Assembly (NCBI GenBank): GCA_903859415.1
Contig: CAIOMN010000117.1
Location: 1 to 62,133 of the forward strand
Origin: an uncultured Methylococcaceae bacterium
GTDB taxonomy: Bacteria > Pseudomonadota > Gammaproteobacteria > Methylococcales > Methylomonadaceae
Length of the DNA stretch: 62,133 nucleotides
Direction: 5' to 3'
Shown here piece after piece: positions 20,762 through 32,010 of this stretch; within the stretch, counting starts at the first letter, position 1, and every line of letters begins with the position of its first letter. The position numbers and the translations under genes were made by a program. The notes below the pieces were generated by a model. It was not told where the DNA came from. It worked only from the letters and a program-made list of their open reading frames with translations, and searched no databases.

Positions 20762-21925
20762 TTAATCAGCTTGACGCCTTAAAAAAGCAGGAATATCCAG
20801 ATAATCCAAATCTATTTCTTTTTTAGTTTGCGCTCCAAAACGGGTTTCTTTGGCATCATTTTTTCCACCATGACGCATGACAGTAGGCTTATCTAAGTCG
20901 TCATAATTTGTACTTCCTGCTGCAGCTGGTTTGTGCATTACCTTAACGGGTGCTTTAACAGCTACTCGAGGCATACCCATTCCAGTAGCTACAACAGTCA
21001 CTTTAATCTCATCGCCCAAGGTTGGATCAATGGCCATACCAATCTTGATAACAGCATCTTCAGATGCAAACTCATGAACGATATTACCCACTTCGTTAAA
21101 CTCAGCAACTCCCATATCAGCTGCAGATATATTAACCAGAATACCCCGAGCACCTTGCAAGTTAATATCCTCAAGCAATGGACATGCAATTGCTTTTTCA
21201 GCCGCCTCACGAGCACGATGCTCACCAGACGCAGAACCAACGCCCATAATTGCAGCACCCATTCCAGACATAACTGTTCTAACGTCTGCAAAATCAACGT
21301 TAATCATACCAGGATGAATAATAAGCTCTGTTATGCCCTGAACCGCATCAAGTAAGACATCATTTGCGGCTTTAAATGCATTCATTAAAGACACATTGTT
21401 GCCCAAAACTGGCAATAATTTCTGATTGGGAATTGTAATTAACGAATCAACGTATTTCTCTAATTCTATAATTCCTTGCTCAGCAACAAGCTGTTTCTTT
21501 TTACCTTCAAACAGAAAAGGCTTCGTTACCACTGCAACAGTTAAAATCCCCATTTCTTTAGCAATCTGAGCTATAACTGGAATGGCTCCAGTTCCTGTGC
21601 CACCACCCATTCCGGCCGTCAAAAAAACCATATCAGCGCCTTGCAACACCTCTTTAATACGGTCTTTATTTTCTTCAGCAGCAAATTTTCCAATTTCTGG
21701 ATTAGTACCCGCTCCCAATCCTTTTGTTAACTCAACACCTAACTGAATAATGGTGTCTACCGTAATTTTTCTTAATGCCTGAGCGTCTGTATTTGCACAA
21801 ATAAACTCAACACCTTCAATATGGCTACCAACCATATGGTTAACTGCATTGCCACCACCACCGCCGACACCAATAACCTTGATGACTGCGGACTGTGTAT
21901 AAGTATCCACCAATTCATATTTCAC
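20762..21925 (-). CDS. ftsZ: Cell division GTPase FtsZ
   Basis: This tubulin-like GTPase forms the Z ring. It shows [15 protein letters not shown], the [13 protein letters not shown] tubulin signature, the T7-loop [11 protein letters not shown], and the conserved C-terminal peptide [15 protein letters not shown] that binds FtsA and ZipA. GTG at 21923-21925 follows AAGGGG with seven bases between and gives 387 residues. A TTG seven codons upstream is unlikely. It is last gene of the dcw cluster. No lpxC follows, unlike in enterobacteria. Confidence 0.97.
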   Translation of the reverse strand: MKYELVDTYTQSAVIKVIGVGGGGGNAVNHMVGSHIEGVEFICANTDAQALRKITVDTIIQLGVELTKGLGAGTNPEIGKFAAEENKDRIKEVLQGADMVFLTAGMGGGTGTGAIPVIAQIAKEMGILTVAVVTKPFLFEGKKKQLVAEQGIIELEKYVDSLITIPNQKLLPVLGNNVSLMNAFKAANDVLLDAVQGITELIIHPGMINVDFADVRTVMSGMGAAIMGVGSASGEHRAREAAEKAIACPLLEDINLQGARGILVNISAADMGVAEFNEVGNIVHEFASEDAVIKIGMAIDPTLGDEIKVTVVATGMGMPRVAVKAPVKVMHKPAAAGSTNYDDLDKPTVMRHGGKNDAKETRFGAQTKKEIDLDYLDIPAFLRRQAD

Positions 21926-21957
21926 GACACCACCCCTTAAATACAAAATAAACGTTA

Positions 21958-23184
21958 TTAAAAATTACCCTGAAACCAGTTTTTCATCTTGGAAATCCAA
22001 CTTAAGCCATCAGCCTCATGACTTCTACCCAAGTTCTGATGATCCTTTCCGTACATTAACAGTCCAACCCCTGTAGAGTGAATGGGATTTCTCACCACCT
22101 CGGCTAACCCAGAAACATTTTGCGGCCCCCCCATTCTTACTGGCATATGGAAAATCTCCTCAGCCAATTCAATCAGACCCATGACTTTTGAACTGCCCCC
22201 AGTCAAAACAATACCTGCTGCAATTAACTCTTCATTACCACTTCGTCTAAGCTCTGACTGCACCAGCAACATAAGCTCCTCATAACGAGGCTCTATTATT
22301 TCAGCCAGATTTTGCATTGAAATTTTGCGTGGGGCTCTATCACCTATACTCGGAACCTCAATAACACCATCAACGTTTGCCAATTGTGTTAACGCACAAG
22401 CATACTTACGCTTGATTTCTTCTGCATTTACAGTAGGTGTTCGTAATGCTACAGCAATATCATTGGTTACTTGATCGCCTGCAATCGGTATTACGGCTGT
22501 GTGCTTGATGGCTCCTTCAACAAAAATAGCAATATCTGTTGTCCCCCCCCCAATATCAATTAAACAAACACCAAGCTCCTTTTCATCTTCTGTAAGCACA
22601 GAATTACATGAAGCTAATTGCTCTAATACAATATCTTCAACCTCTAACCCACAGCGGCGAATACACTTGATAATATTCTGAGAGGCGCTCACACTCCCAG
22701 TTACCATATGAACTTTTGCTTCAAGTCGGATACCAGACATCCCAATAGGCTCTTTAATTCCATCTTGGAGATCAATGACAAACTCCTGTGGCAAAATATG
22801 CAAAATTTTCTGATCCGCAGGAATAGCAACAGCACGTGCCGAATCAATTACCCTATCAATATCATACTGAGTCACTTCTTTATCCTTAATGGCCACAATA
22901 CCATGTGAATTTAGACTTCTAATATGACTCCCAGCAATACCCGCAAAAACCGATCTAATCTGGCAACCAGCCATCAATTCAGCCTCTTCAATCGCTTTTT
23001 GAATTGAATGAACTGTCGACTCTAAATTAACCACTACACCCTTTTTAAGGCCTCGTGATGGCGTAGATCCTATGCCAATTATTTCTATATTGCCGTCACT
23101 GGTCAGCTCTCCAACAATGGCCGCAACCTTGGACGTACCTATATCTAATCCGACTATCAAATTACGCTCTGTTTTTTTTGCCAT
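21958..23184 (-). CDS. ftsA: Cell division protein FtsA
   Basis: This 408-residue actin-like ATPase tethers FtsZ to the membrane. Phosphate-1 VGLDIGTSKVAAIVGE, phosphate-2 CLIDIGGGTTDIAIF and the adenosine motif VLTGGSS are intact, as is the SHI-containing 1C domain. The C-terminal amphipathic membrane-targeting helix ends in SWISKMKNWFQGNF. It lies 31 bases after ftsQ and 32 bases before ftsZ. Confidence 0.97.
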   Translation of the reverse strand: MAKKTERNLIVGLDIGTSKVAAIVGELTSDGNIEIIGIGSTPSRGLKKGVVVNLESTVHSIQKAIEEAELMAGCQIRSVFAGIAGSHIRSLNSHGIVAIKDKEVTQYDIDRVIDSARAVAIPADQKILHILPQEFVIDLQDGIKEPIGMSGIRLEAKVHMVTGSVSASQNIIKCIRRCGLEVEDIVLEQLASCNSVLTEDEKELGVCLIDIGGGTTDIAIFVEGAIKHTAVIPIAGDQVTNDIAVALRTPTVNAEEIKRKYACALTQLANVDGVIEVPSIGDRAPRKISMQNLAEIIEPRYEELMLLVQSELRRSGNEELIAAGIVLTGGSSKVMGLIELAEEIFHMPVRMGGPQNVSGLAEVVRNPIHSTGVGLLMYGKDHQNLGRSHEADGLSWISKMKNWFQGNF

Positions 23185-23215
23185 TTTATTTACTCTTTAT
23201 CGCCTTATCGTATTC

Positions 23216-23983
23216 TTATTCATTATTGGGTTTTGCAATGGCATTCCAGTCAATATCAGAAGCTCCAGGCTTCCATGAAACTGCATACCCGTTGGGATAT
23301 CTCAAATCAACTCTTTCAATTTGCAAAAACTGTTCTTGATCTAACACTGTCAACGTTTTCATAAAACGCTGTAATTTCTTTAATTGCTCATTACGCCCCA
23401 ACAGTATTTCCAGTTCATTTTCCAATTTGATTTTCCATGCCCCACGTTCATTAACACTAAACTCAGCCAATTTCATAGAATGATCAGCTAAAGCCGTTTT
23501 AATGCCCTTCATTATTTCTAATACTTTTAATTGCTGTAATTCAGGTCCGAAGACTAATACCCTATCTTTAAACTGCTCTATATTCGTAGGCGCAAAGATA
23601 ATACCTTGCTCTGTTATCAATCTATTTTCTCCCCAGCGGGCATAGGGCTTCTTTTCGCTTACCTTAATATCAATTGCATCTGGCCAAACTCGCTTAACGG
23701 TCACTGCATCGACCCAAGGTAAAGTTAAAACAACAGTATGTATCTCCTGAATATCAACATCAAAAAACCCCTTCATAACTATGGGCTGCAACACTCCCTG
23801 TATCTCACTCTTACTGAGATATTGAAAAACCCCTTCAATTCTCACGTATCTAATCGGCAAAGATACATTTTTTATCGATAACGACCGAATCTGCCATCTT
23901 TTGTCTAATTGATACCCAGCTACTACAATCAGACCCAAAAACAGCAATCCAATTAACAGTTGTTTAATTCCTACATTACTCAT
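23216..23983 (-). CDS. ftsQ: Cell division protein FtsQ
   Basis: This 255-residue bitopic protein has a short cytoplasmic end, one membrane helix (about 7-24), a POTRA domain starting SIKNVSLPIRYVRIEGVF, and a beta domain with the typical WVDAVTVKRVWPDAIDIKVSEKKPYARWGENRLI. It recruits FtsL/FtsB to the divisome. I take the ATG at 23981-23983, which overlaps the murB-ddl stop as TAATG. The frame is open to a TTG at 24013, which would add ten residues. Confidence 0.93.
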   Translation of the reverse strand: MSNVGIKQLLIGLLFLGLIVVAGYQLDKRWQIRSLSIKNVSLPIRYVRIEGVFQYLSKSEIQGVLQPIVMKGFFDVDIQEIHTVVLTLPWVDAVTVKRVWPDAIDIKVSEKKPYARWGENRLITEQGIIFAPTNIEQFKDRVLVFGPELQQLKVLEIMKGIKTALADHSMKLAEFSVNERGAWKIKLENELEILLGRNEQLKKLQRFMKTLTVLDQEQFLQIERVDLRYPNGYAVSWKPGASDIDWNAIAKPNNE

Positions 23984-25794
23984 TATCCAAGACTGGTTTC
24001 CAGAACCCGCCAAACTAACTCTTCAAAATCTATACCTGCCTGCTTAGCAGCCATCGGAACTAAACTATGATCCGTCATACCCGGCACTGTATTAATCTCA
24101 ATTAATTGATACTGCCCAGAATCATCAATAAATACATCGACCCTTGCCCACCCTTTAGCGCCAACCACTTTACTTGCAGTCAATGCTACATTTCTAATAA
24201 ACTGCTCCTGCTCATCGCTTAATCCTGCAGGACAATGATATTTCGTTGTTGTAGCATTATATTTTGCTTCGTAATCATAAAATGTATTAGGCGTTTCTAA
24301 ACGGATCACTGGCAAAGCTGTATCATTTAAAATGGCTACAGTATACTCATTACCACTCACCCAACTTTCTGCATAGACATCACAATCGTAGTCTAAAGCC
24401 AGTGCCATCGCTTTTTGCAATTCTTCCCTTGAATTTGCCTTACTCATACCAATGCTAGACCCTTCTTGGGCAGGTTTAACAATAACGGGAAAGCCCAATT
24501 CTTCAATACAAGCATCAATATCATTTTCGACTTTCAATAAAAACCATTTAGGGGTAACTAAACCATAACCTTTCCAGCATAGTTTAGTTTTAAGCTTATC
24601 CATCGTTAATGCTGAAGCTAAAACCCGACTCCCTGTATAAGGAATTCCCAATACATCAAGAACTCCCTGAATTACACCATCCTCTCCTCCACGGCCATGA
24701 ATAATATTGAAAACCCTATCAACATGCACATCATTCAAAGCCTGAATTGGACTTCCTGTGACATCAATAGCAATTGCATCTACGCCTTTTCGTAATAACG
24801 CCTGATAAACAGCCTCGCCACTTCTCAAAGAAACAGCTCTCTCTGCGGCGGAACCGCCCATCAGTACTGCAACCCGGCCAAACTTTTCAGGATTTTGGAA
24901 AGACACCAGGTGCTGCCTTTCTAAATCAACCTCACCTACCATACATACCTCTGTGTGCAATTCAACACCCTGCTGTTCCTTTACTTTTTTTTGAACATAT
25001 CCAATCAACTGCTCTATTTCAGCAGCAGTCGAGCTACCCGTATTTACTATGAAATTAGCGTGCTTTTCTGAGACACTTGCACCACCAATTGAATAACCTT
25101 TCAACCCTGTTTTCTCTATCAATCTTGCTGCAAAATCACCTTCTGGATTTTTAAATACCGATCCACAGCTAGGCTGATTAGTGGGCTGTGTTTGAGCTCG
25201 CTTGTCTAACAAACCTTTAATCTTTTGCTGACTAGCGACAGCATCACCTTTTAGCAATTTCAAGTGACAACTTAGAAACCACTCAACCCTTTCAGTTTTT
25301 ACTGACCGATAACTTATTTTAAAATCTGATGGATAACGAACCGATAGCTCTCCTAATGCATCAATGGTTTCGACTTGAGTAATAATCCCCCAGGTTTCTC
25401 CACCAAAAGCCCCGGCATTCATTTTTAAAGCGCCACCCATTGTTCCTGGTATGCCCGCTAAAAACTCTGCACCTACCAATCCCTGCTCTGAACAAAAACG
25501 AGCCACATGAGCGCAAGGAACTCCCGATTCAACATATACAACAGTATCCTCAATTAGGCGCATTCCCTTCAAACGCCCCTTAGTATTTATCACTGTTCCT
25601 CGGATACCGCCGTCTCTAATTAATAAATTACTTCCCAATCCCATCCAAAATACAGGCTCAGAGACAGGTAACGACTTTACAAATTCACATAAATCTTCTT
25701 TATCAAATGGGATATATAGCCGGTCAGCAGGCCCACCCACTCGCCAACTAGTATATCTAGCTAGATTTTCTTTAAGTAACAATCGACCTTTCAT
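23983..25794 (-). CDS. murB-ddl: Fused MurB (UDP-MurNAc dehydrogenase) - D-Ala-D-Ala ligase
   Basis: A single uninterrupted 603-residue frame encodes two enzymes that are normally separate neighbours. Residues 1-288 are a type II MurB: FAD site [34 protein letters not shown], the proton-donor serine in CGSVFKNP (S212), and the catalytic glutamate in [10 protein letters not shown] (E282). A short linker (about 289-304) leads into Ddl from [17 protein letters not shown] (about 307). Ddl hallmarks follow: [28 protein letters not shown] and [13 protein letters not shown]. The reactions, reducing UDP-MurNAc enolpyruvate and making D-Ala-D-Ala, feed MurC and MurF encoded next door. The start overlaps murC by four bases. 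Confidence 0.95.
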   Translation of the reverse strand: MKGRLLLKENLARYTSWRVGGPADRLYIPFDKEDLCEFVKSLPVSEPVFWMGLGSNLLIRDGGIRGTVINTKGRLKGMRLIEDTVVYVESGVPCAHVARFCSEQGLVGAEFLAGIPGTMGGALKMNAGAFGGETWGIITQVETIDALGELSVRYPSDFKISYRSVKTERVEWFLSCHLKLLKGDAVASQQKIKGLLDKRAQTQPTNQPSCGSVFKNPEGDFAARLIEKTGLKGYSIGGASVSEKHANFIVNTGSSTAAEIEQLIGYVQKKVKEQQGVELHTEVCMVGEVDLERQHLVSFQNPEKFGRVAVLMGGSAAERAVSLRSGEAVYQALLRKGVDAIAIDVTGSPIQALNDVHVDRVFNIIHGRGGEDGVIQGVLDVLGIPYTGSRVLASALTMDKLKTKLCWKGYGLVTPKWFLLKVENDIDACIEELGFPVIVKPAQEGSSIGMSKANSREELQKAMALALDYDCDVYAESWVSGNEYTVAILNDTALPVIRLETPNTFYDYEAKYNATTTKYHCPAGLSDEQEQFIRNVALTASKVVGAKGWARVDVFIDDSGQYQLIEINTVPGMTDHSLVPMAAKQAGIDFEELVWRVLETSLG

Positions 25795-27260
25795 GAAACT
25801 TGATTCACGGACGACACTACCCTAGATGCCAAAGCTTCGGTTAACAGTTCTGGCAACTGTGTGGCAAAATGTCCTACATTGCCAGCTCCCATAGTCAAAA
25901 TGACATCATCAGGCCTTACAATACCGGCTAATATTTTTGGTAACTCTTGCCAGTTATCAATAAATACTGGATCAACCTGAGCACGCATACGAATGGCGCG
26001 GCTTAAAGCTCGACCATCAGCACCTGTAATCACTGACTCGCCAGCCGAATATACGTCCATTAAAATCAGCACATCTACCGTTGATAATATGTGCACAAAA
26101 TCTTCAAACAAGTCACGTGTTCTCGTATATCGATGGGGTTGAAAAATAACCACTGCTCGACGCGTTGGCCATGCCTGGCGTAATGCCTCTAAAGTCGCTG
26201 CAATTTCTTTTGGATGATGCCCATAATCATCAACCAAAGTCAGTTTTCCATCATCTATAGCTAAATCACCCTGAATTTGAAAACGTCTACCAACCCCTTT
26301 AAATTCACCTAGGCTTTTAACAATAGCATCATCAGAAACCTCAAGCTTGGTTGCTACCGCAATTGTAGCCAACGAATTAAGCATGTTGTGCCATCCAGGC
26401 ATGTTTAGAGTTACTTTTAAAGCCGGATAATCACCTCGACGAATAACATTAAACGTAGTCAACATCCCTTTTTGGTCAACATCAACTGCCCGTATATCAG
26501 CATCCTCATGCACACCGTAAGTAATCACTGGTTTGGATATATGCGGCAAAATCTCTCTAATCCCTTCATCATCCAGACATAACACGGCTAAACCATAAAA
26601 GGGTAAATGATGTAAAAACTCTATAAATGTATCCTTTAATCGCTGGTAACTATTTTGATAGGTCTCCATGTGATCTTGATCAATATTCGTCACTATCGCA
26701 ATCATTGGTTGGAGATATAAAAATGACGCATCACTTTCATCAGCTTCAGCTACCAAGTAATTCCCTAATCCTAATTTCGCATTACTTCCCGCACTATTTA
26801 AACGACCACCTATGACAAAGGTAGGATCTAACCCACCTTCTGCTAATACACTGGCAGTTAAACTGGTTGTCGTCGTCTTTCCATGCGTACCAGCAACGGC
26901 AATCCCAAACCGAAACCGCATTAATTCAGCTAACATCTCTGCACGCGGAATGACGGGTATTCTATTAATATAAGCTTGATCTATTTCATCGTTACTTCGA
27001 TCTATCGCTGTTGAAGCAACAACAACATCCACATCAGTCACATTTTCTCTTTGATGCCCTATATTAATAATCACGCCCAAATCGGCTAATCGCTGCGTCA
27101 CACTACTTTCTTTAATATCAGAACCCGACACTTGATAGCCAAGATTTAATAAAACCTCTGCGATACCGCTCATTCCTGTGCCACCGACACCCACAAAATG
27201 TATTCGCTTTATATTTCCTAATGTAGACACAACTTGTGTACCTTTCTCTGGTATTCTCAT
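25791..27260 (-). CDS. murC: UDP-N-acetylmuramate--L-alanine ligase
   Basis: This 489-residue Mur ligase adds L-Ala to UDP-MurNAc. The N-terminal UDP-binding Rossmann motif is [17 protein letters not shown], the ATP P-loop is [11 protein letters not shown], and the central motif ADESDASFL and C-terminal [10 protein letters not shown] (MurC-type) are all present. Its start overlaps the murG stop by four bases, and its end overlaps murB-ddl, so translation along this stretch is likely coupled. Confidence 0.97.
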   Translation of the reverse strand: MRIPEKGTQVVSTLGNIKRIHFVGVGGTGMSGIAEVLLNLGYQVSGSDIKESSVTQRLADLGVIINIGHQRENVTDVDVVVASTAIDRSNDEIDQAYINRIPVIPRAEMLAELMRFRFGIAVAGTHGKTTTTSLTASVLAEGGLDPTFVIGGRLNSAGSNAKLGLGNYLVAEADESDASFLYLQPMIAIVTNIDQDHMETYQNSYQRLKDTFIEFLHHLPFYGLAVLCLDDEGIREILPHISKPVITYGVHEDADIRAVDVDQKGMLTTFNVIRRGDYPALKVTLNMPGWHNMLNSLATIAVATKLEVSDDAIVKSLGEFKGVGRRFQIQGDLAIDDGKLTLVDDYGHHPKEIAATLEALRQAWPTRRAVVIFQPHRYTRTRDLFEDFVHILSTVDVLILMDVYSAGESVITGADGRALSRAIRMRAQVDPVFIDNWQELPKILAGIVRPDDVILTMGAGNVGHFATQLPELLTEALASRVVSSVNQVS

Positions 27261-28333
27261 AACCCAGCCTCATCCGCACAATAGCCGGCAACAATCTCTG
27301 TTGCATCTAAGCGAGCAGCCAACTGCGCATTTTTACTCATCAAAGTTAATTTACTTAATGCCTCACCTATATATTCAGCCAATGATGAAGGATTTAAATC
27401 TTTTTGTGCTAACAAGAGTCCAGCACCCGCATCCGTTAAATAACGTGCATTAGCCGATTGATGATCATCAATCGCATTAGGCAAAGGTATAAAAATGGCG
27501 GGAACTCCCATTGCTGCCACCTCACTCACTGTCATCGCTCCAGCTCTACAAATCACTAAATCAGCCCAATCATAAACAACGACCATATCATCAATAAAAG
27601 CACTCACCACAGAATCAATACCTAAATCCTTATAGCGTTTGTCGACCTGAGATAACATCGCAACACCGGTTTGATGCTTTACTTGTACGAAGCGATGCTG
27701 AGGATCATTATTTTTAAACCGAAAAATAGCCTCTGGCACTGTCTCATTAAGAATCTGAGCACCCTGACTGCCTCCAACTATCAATAATCGAACTTCACCT
27801 TCCATTCTCTGCTGCGAATTCTTCGGTCTATTCAGAAAACTTTTTCTCAAAGGATTTCCAGTAAAACTTGCTCCCGTTCGCTGCTCAAAACTACTTGGAA
27901 AAGCTTCTAAAACTTGGTTAGCAATTCGCGCAAGTAAACGATTAGTGGTGCCTGGAACTCGATTCTGCTCATGAATAACCAAAGGAATACCTAGAAACTT
28001 TGCCATTAACCCACCAGGCCCAGCAACAAAACCACCCATACCCAACACAACGTCAGGTTTACGCATATGTAATATTTTCAAAGCTTGAAAGCAGGCCTTA
28101 AAGAGCATAAAAACAGCCCTAATCTTAGCTAATACTCCCTTACCTCTTACACCCGCCACAGACAACCAATCAATCGTAATGCCATGCTCAGGGATCACTC
28201 GACTTTCTAGCCCTCTATGCGTCCCCAACCAACTAACCTGCCAATCGTTTGCTATTAAATATTCGGCTACAGCTAAAGCAGGAAACACATGCCCACCCGT
28301 TCCTCCAGCCATAATAACTATGCGCTTACCCAT
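27257..28333 (-). CDS. murG: Lipid II synthase MurG
   Basis: This 358-residue GT-B glycosyltransferase adds GlcNAc to lipid I on the inner face of the membrane. The first glycine loop [17 protein letters not shown], the second G-rich motif [11 protein letters not shown], the donor-site [11 protein letters not shown], and [24 protein letters not shown] with the UDP-GlcNAc-binding residues are all conserved. It overlaps ftsW by 16 bases. Confidence 0.97.
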   Translation of the reverse strand: MGKRIVIMAGGTGGHVFPALAVAEYLIANDWQVSWLGTHRGLESRVIPEHGITIDWLSVAGVRGKGVLAKIRAVFMLFKACFQALKILHMRKPDVVLGMGGFVAGPGGLMAKFLGIPLVIHEQNRVPGTTNRLLARIANQVLEAFPSSFEQRTGASFTGNPLRKSFLNRPKNSQQRMEGEVRLLIVGGSQGAQILNETVPEAIFRFKNNDPQHRFVQVKHQTGVAMLSQVDKRYKDLGIDSVVSAFIDDMVVVYDWADLVICRAGAMTVSEVAAMGVPAIFIPLPNAIDDHQSANARYLTDAGAGLLLAQKDLNPSSLAEYIGEALSKLTLMSKNAQLAARLDATEIVAGYCADEAGL

Positions 28334-29490
28334 TTGGACCTTTCCTTTGGTTTATTAGCATTTATCTCAGAGACTTCGCTATAAACACGAAATAGTAATG
28401 CAACGGCACAACACATAATTATCATACTGCCACCACCATAACTCATTAATGGCAACGTCAGGCCTTTAGTAGGCAGAATTCCCATATTGACACCCATATT
28501 GACAAATGATTGAAAACCAAACCAAATGCCTAAACCATAGGCGATATAAGCCGAAAATTTTTCTCCTGCTTTCTCAGCGGCTACAGCAATTTCAAAAGCT
28601 CTCCATACCAATAATGTAAATAATCCGATGATTGTCACTACACCTAATAATCCTAACTCTTCGGCAATCACCGAAAATAAAAAATCTGTATGGGCTTCAG
28701 GAAGATAAAACAACTTCTGAATTCCATTACCTAAACCAACACCAAACCATTCTCCACGCCCAAAAGAAATTAAAGCGTGTACCAATTGATAACCTGTATC
28801 TTTAGAATCTGCCCATGGATTAATAAAACTGGTAACACGTTTCATTCGATAAGGCTCAAATACGACTAACAATGCTGCTGATACGGCTCCAAATGAGAGC
28901 AATGCTATAAAAGGCGATAGTCGCGCTCCAGCCAAAAACATAATACCCATCGCAATAATCATTATTACAACCGCTGAACCAAAGTCAGGCTCCATTAACA
29001 ATAACAAACTGGCTGTTCCAAACAAAATCAACGGCTTTAGTAAGGAAAAAACTGATTCCCTTATTGATTTCTGATGTCTGGTAACATATCCAGCCATATA
29101 AATCACAGCAAAATACTTAACGACCTCAGAGACCTGCAATCTTATACCCCCCAACGACAACCAACGCGTACTACCATTAACTTTTATACCTAAACCTGGA
29201 ATCAAAACAATGATCAGCAGTAACAACCCACCAATAAACAGCCACTGCCCCATCTTTTCCCAAATTCGAATAGGAGCGATTGCCACAAAATACCCAAAAA
29301 ATAATCCTATCCCTATATGAAAGGATTGATTTCTAGGATACTGAAATGTATCACCTGATTTAGCGCCTAAATGTAATGATGATGAAGCAACCATGACATA
29401 TCCAATAATGAGTAAACTCAAGGTAACTATCACTAACAATGGATCAAAATGAAATCGACCAATCCTTGATGGTTTTGCTCGCTTTTTCAT
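28318..29490 (-). CDS. ftsW: SEDS peptidoglycan polymerase FtsW
   Basis: This 390-residue protein of about ten membrane helices belongs to the SEDS family. It polymerises septal glycan from lipid II together with FtsI. Key motifs are GSTRWLSLGGIRLQVSEVVK, LMEPDFGSAVVI, DFLFSVIAEELGLLG and LMSYGGGSMI. The catalytic-type aspartate in the large periplasmic loop (AHTDFLF) is present. It overlaps murD by four bases and murG by 16. Confidence 0.96.
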   Translation of the reverse strand: MKKRAKPSRIGRFHFDPLLVIVTLSLLIIGYVMVASSSLHLGAKSGDTFQYPRNQSFHIGIGLFFGYFVAIAPIRIWEKMGQWLFIGGLLLLIIVLIPGLGIKVNGSTRWLSLGGIRLQVSEVVKYFAVIYMAGYVTRHQKSIRESVFSLLKPLILFGTASLLLLMEPDFGSAVVIMIIAMGIMFLAGARLSPFIALLSFGAVSAALLVVFEPYRMKRVTSFINPWADSKDTGYQLVHALISFGRGEWFGVGLGNGIQKLFYLPEAHTDFLFSVIAEELGLLGVVTIIGLFTLLVWRAFEIAVAAEKAGEKFSAYIAYGLGIWFGFQSFVNMGVNMGILPTKGLTLPLMSYGGGSMIIMCCAVALLFRVYSEVSEINANKPKERSKWVSA

Positions 29491-30863
29491 TTAAGTAACC
29501 CTAATACTGCTTTAGAAAACTGATTTCCTCTATCTTGATAATTCTTATATTGATCTAAACTCGCGCAGGCAGGTGATAACAACACACTGTCACCCATGTC
29601 AGCTAAATCGGCACACATTTGTACCGCCTGTATCATATTATTAGCTTCGTAGATAGGCACACAGCCATTCAAAGCCTGCTTTATTAAACCAGCATCTTTC
29701 CCCATTAAAACGACACTTTTTGCTTTTTCTTTAATAACGGGTGTTAGGTCGTTCATATCAGCGCCTTTAGCATCGCCACCAGCAATCAGAATAACTTTAC
29801 GGTCATAACCCTCTAAAGCAGCAACACACGCTCCGATATTGGTTGCTTTAGAATCATTCACCCATGTCACGCCTCGAATTTCTGCTACTCGCTGCATTCT
29901 ATGATCTAAACCTTTAAACACTTTCAGAGCATCACACATGGCCACTGCTTCTAAGCCTATAGCAGTTCCTAAAGCCAAAGCAGCCAATGCATTAGCTGCA
30001 TTATGCCTTCCCTCAAGTGGCAATTCTGCTAATGCCATTAAACATTCATTCTTGAGCATCAGATACTCAACGCCATCCTTAAAGTCTATGCAAAAGTCTG
30101 CGCTTTCTTTTATTGAAAAGGTCAATACCTGCCTTGAAGATAAGGTCATATCTTTAACAATAGGGTCATCCAGATTAATGACCATAACGCCAGTACCTCT
30201 AAAAACACTCTGCTTTTCTCGAGCGTAACTGGCAATATCATCATGTCTATCAAGATGGTCCGCAGAAATATTTAACACAGTTGCTGCTGCCGCATTCAAA
30301 ATATGAGTACGCTCAAGTTGAAAGCTTGATAACTCCAATACAAAAAGATCCGCTGACTGTGCTAATAATTCCAAAGCAGGCGTTCCCAAGTTTCCACCGA
30401 CACCAACCAGCATCCCTGAAGACTTTGCCATTTCACCGAGCATCGTCGTTACAGTACTTTTACCGTTTGAACCGGTAATTGCTACAATCGGTACATCAAC
30501 AGAACAGGCAAATAAATCAATATCACTCACAATCCTTGCACCATTGGCAACCGCTTTAACAATGGATTTTTCAAGTAATGAGACGCCTGGACTAACAACC
30601 AAATGAGTTGCCACTTGAAAAGCCGAGTTATCAAATCCACCGGTAAACACTGGCGTATCTGGCATAACCTGAAAAAATGCATCTTCCAAAGGCGGCTTGT
30701 CTCTGCTATCGCTAATTGCAAAATTAAAACCCAGCTTTTGCATAAAGTAGGCAACCGAAATCCCAGTGCTACCTAACCCTACCACTATCACTTTTGAGCT
30801 TTTAGGATCCAAACCAAAGTTTCTTTTTAAGGCTCCCAGGATAGATTCATTATCCAAACTCAT
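29487..30863 (-). CDS. murD: UDP-MurNAc-L-Ala--D-glutamate ligase
   Basis: This 458-residue Mur ligase adds D-Glu. The N-terminal VVGLGSTGISVAYF, ATP loop VAITGSNGKSTVTTML, ELSSFQLERT, LNISADHLDRH, and VNDSKATNIGACVAAL with the C-terminal AGGDAKGADM are characteristic. Its ATG lies 61 bases after the mraY stop, the largest gap within the dcw genes, with no structure I recognise. Confidence 0.97.
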   Translation of the reverse strand: MSLDNESILGALKRNFGLDPKSSKVIVVGLGSTGISVAYFMQKLGFNFAISDSRDKPPLEDAFFQVMPDTPVFTGGFDNSAFQVATHLVVSPGVSLLEKSIVKAVANGARIVSDIDLFACSVDVPIVAITGSNGKSTVTTMLGEMAKSSGMLVGVGGNLGTPALELLAQSADLFVLELSSFQLERTHILNAAAATVLNISADHLDRHDDIASYAREKQSVFRGTGVMVINLDDPIVKDMTLSSRQVLTFSIKESADFCIDFKDGVEYLMLKNECLMALAELPLEGRHNAANALAALALGTAIGLEAVAMCDALKVFKGLDHRMQRVAEIRGVTWVNDSKATNIGACVAALEGYDRKVILIAGGDAKGADMNDLTPVIKEKAKSVVLMGKDAGLIKQALNGCVPIYEANNMIQAVQMCADLADMGDSVLLSPACASLDQYKNYQDRGNQFSKAVLGLLK

Positions 30864-30924
30864 AACGGCGCTACCGACCCATCAGGCATCAAAAAAACAT
30901 CTTCATGTCTTTTTCTCATGACCT

Positions 30925-32007
30925 TCATCTCAACTTCAATGTGGCTAGACCGATCAATACCAAAATGACGGTAATGATCCAAAAACGAACAATAACTCTT
31001 GGCTCGGGCCATCCTTTCAATTCAAAATGATGATGTATCGGTGCCATACGAAAAACCCGTTTTCCAGTTAACTTAAATGAAGCTACTTGAATGATCACGG
31101 ATAAAGTTTCCATAACAAAAACCCCTCCCATAATCATCAGAACAATTTCTTGCCTGACTAGTACTGCTAAAACGCCTAATGCAGCGCCCAAAGCTAAAGC
31201 ACCAACATCACCCATAAAAACCATTGCGGGATAAGCGTTAAACCACAAAAAACCTAAACCAGCGCCTACGAGTGCTGCACAAAAAACGATAAGTTCCCCC
31301 GAATTAGGCAAATAAGGGATAGCCAGATAATCTGAAAAAGCAGCGTGCCCAGACAGATACGCAAAAACACCCAGCCCAGCAGCAACCATCACAGAAGGCA
31401 TAATTGCCAAACCATCTAAACCATCAGTTAAATTAACTGCATTACTGGTTCCGACAATGACAAAATAGGTCAACACAACATACATCCAGCCCATATCCAA
31501 CATTACTTCTTTAAAGAAAGGGATAATAAATTGGGTTTCAGCGGGTACAGCCGCCGTTTTATATAAAAAAATAGCCGCCGTTAATCCAATAATTGATTGG
31601 CCTAAGTATTTAGCTCTTGCAGACAAACCATCACTATTACGTTTAATTACTTTTCTGTAGTCGTCAATAAAACCAATAACCCCATAGCCCAGAGTAACCA
31701 ATAAAATAACCCAAATATAACGATTACCAAGATCAGCCCATAGCAAAGTACTGATAGTAATGGCTACCAGAATTAAAGCACCACCCATTGTAGGCGTACC
31801 TGACTTCTCATAATGAGATTGGGGACCCAACTCACGAATACTTTGGCCAATTTTGTTAGAACTTAATTTTCTAATCATTATTGGACCGATAATGAATGAG
31901 ATCAATAATGAGGTTAATGCACCTAAAATTGCACGGAAAGTCAGATACTGAAATACCCTAAACCCTCCATCAAACGTCATCAAATAATCTGCAAAATAAA
32001 GTAGCAT
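30925..32007 (-). CDS. mraY: Phospho-MurNAc-pentapeptide translocase MraY
   Basis: This 360-residue integral membrane enzyme makes lipid I from UDP-MurNAc-pentapeptide and undecaprenyl phosphate. Signatures are [13 protein letters not shown], the Mg-binding [18 protein letters not shown], the [15 protein letters not shown] loop, and the [11 protein letters not shown] histidine triplet near the C-terminus. About ten helices are predicted by eye. It is four bases downstream of murF. Confidence 0.97.
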   Translation of the reverse strand: MLLYFADYLMTFDGGFRVFQYLTFRAILGALTSLLISFIIGPIMIRKLSSNKIGQSIRELGPQSHYEKSGTPTMGGALILVAITISTLLWADLGNRYIWVILLVTLGYGVIGFIDDYRKVIKRNSDGLSARAKYLGQSIIGLTAAIFLYKTAAVPAETQFIIPFFKEVMLDMGWMYVVLTYFVIVGTSNAVNLTDGLDGLAIMPSVMVAAGLGVFAYLSGHAAFSDYLAIPYLPNSGELIVFCAALVGAGLGFLWFNAYPAMVFMGDVGALALGAALGVLAVLVRQEIVLMIMGGVFVMETLSVIIQVASFKLTGKRVFRMAPIHHHFELKGWPEPRVIVRFWIITVILVLIGLATLKLR

Positions 32008-32010
32008 GGT

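Noticed and set aside
20933-21355. 140-codon plus-strand ORF within ftsZ
   Set aside because: It is antisense shadow of ftsZ with a biased, asparagine- and histidine-rich composition.
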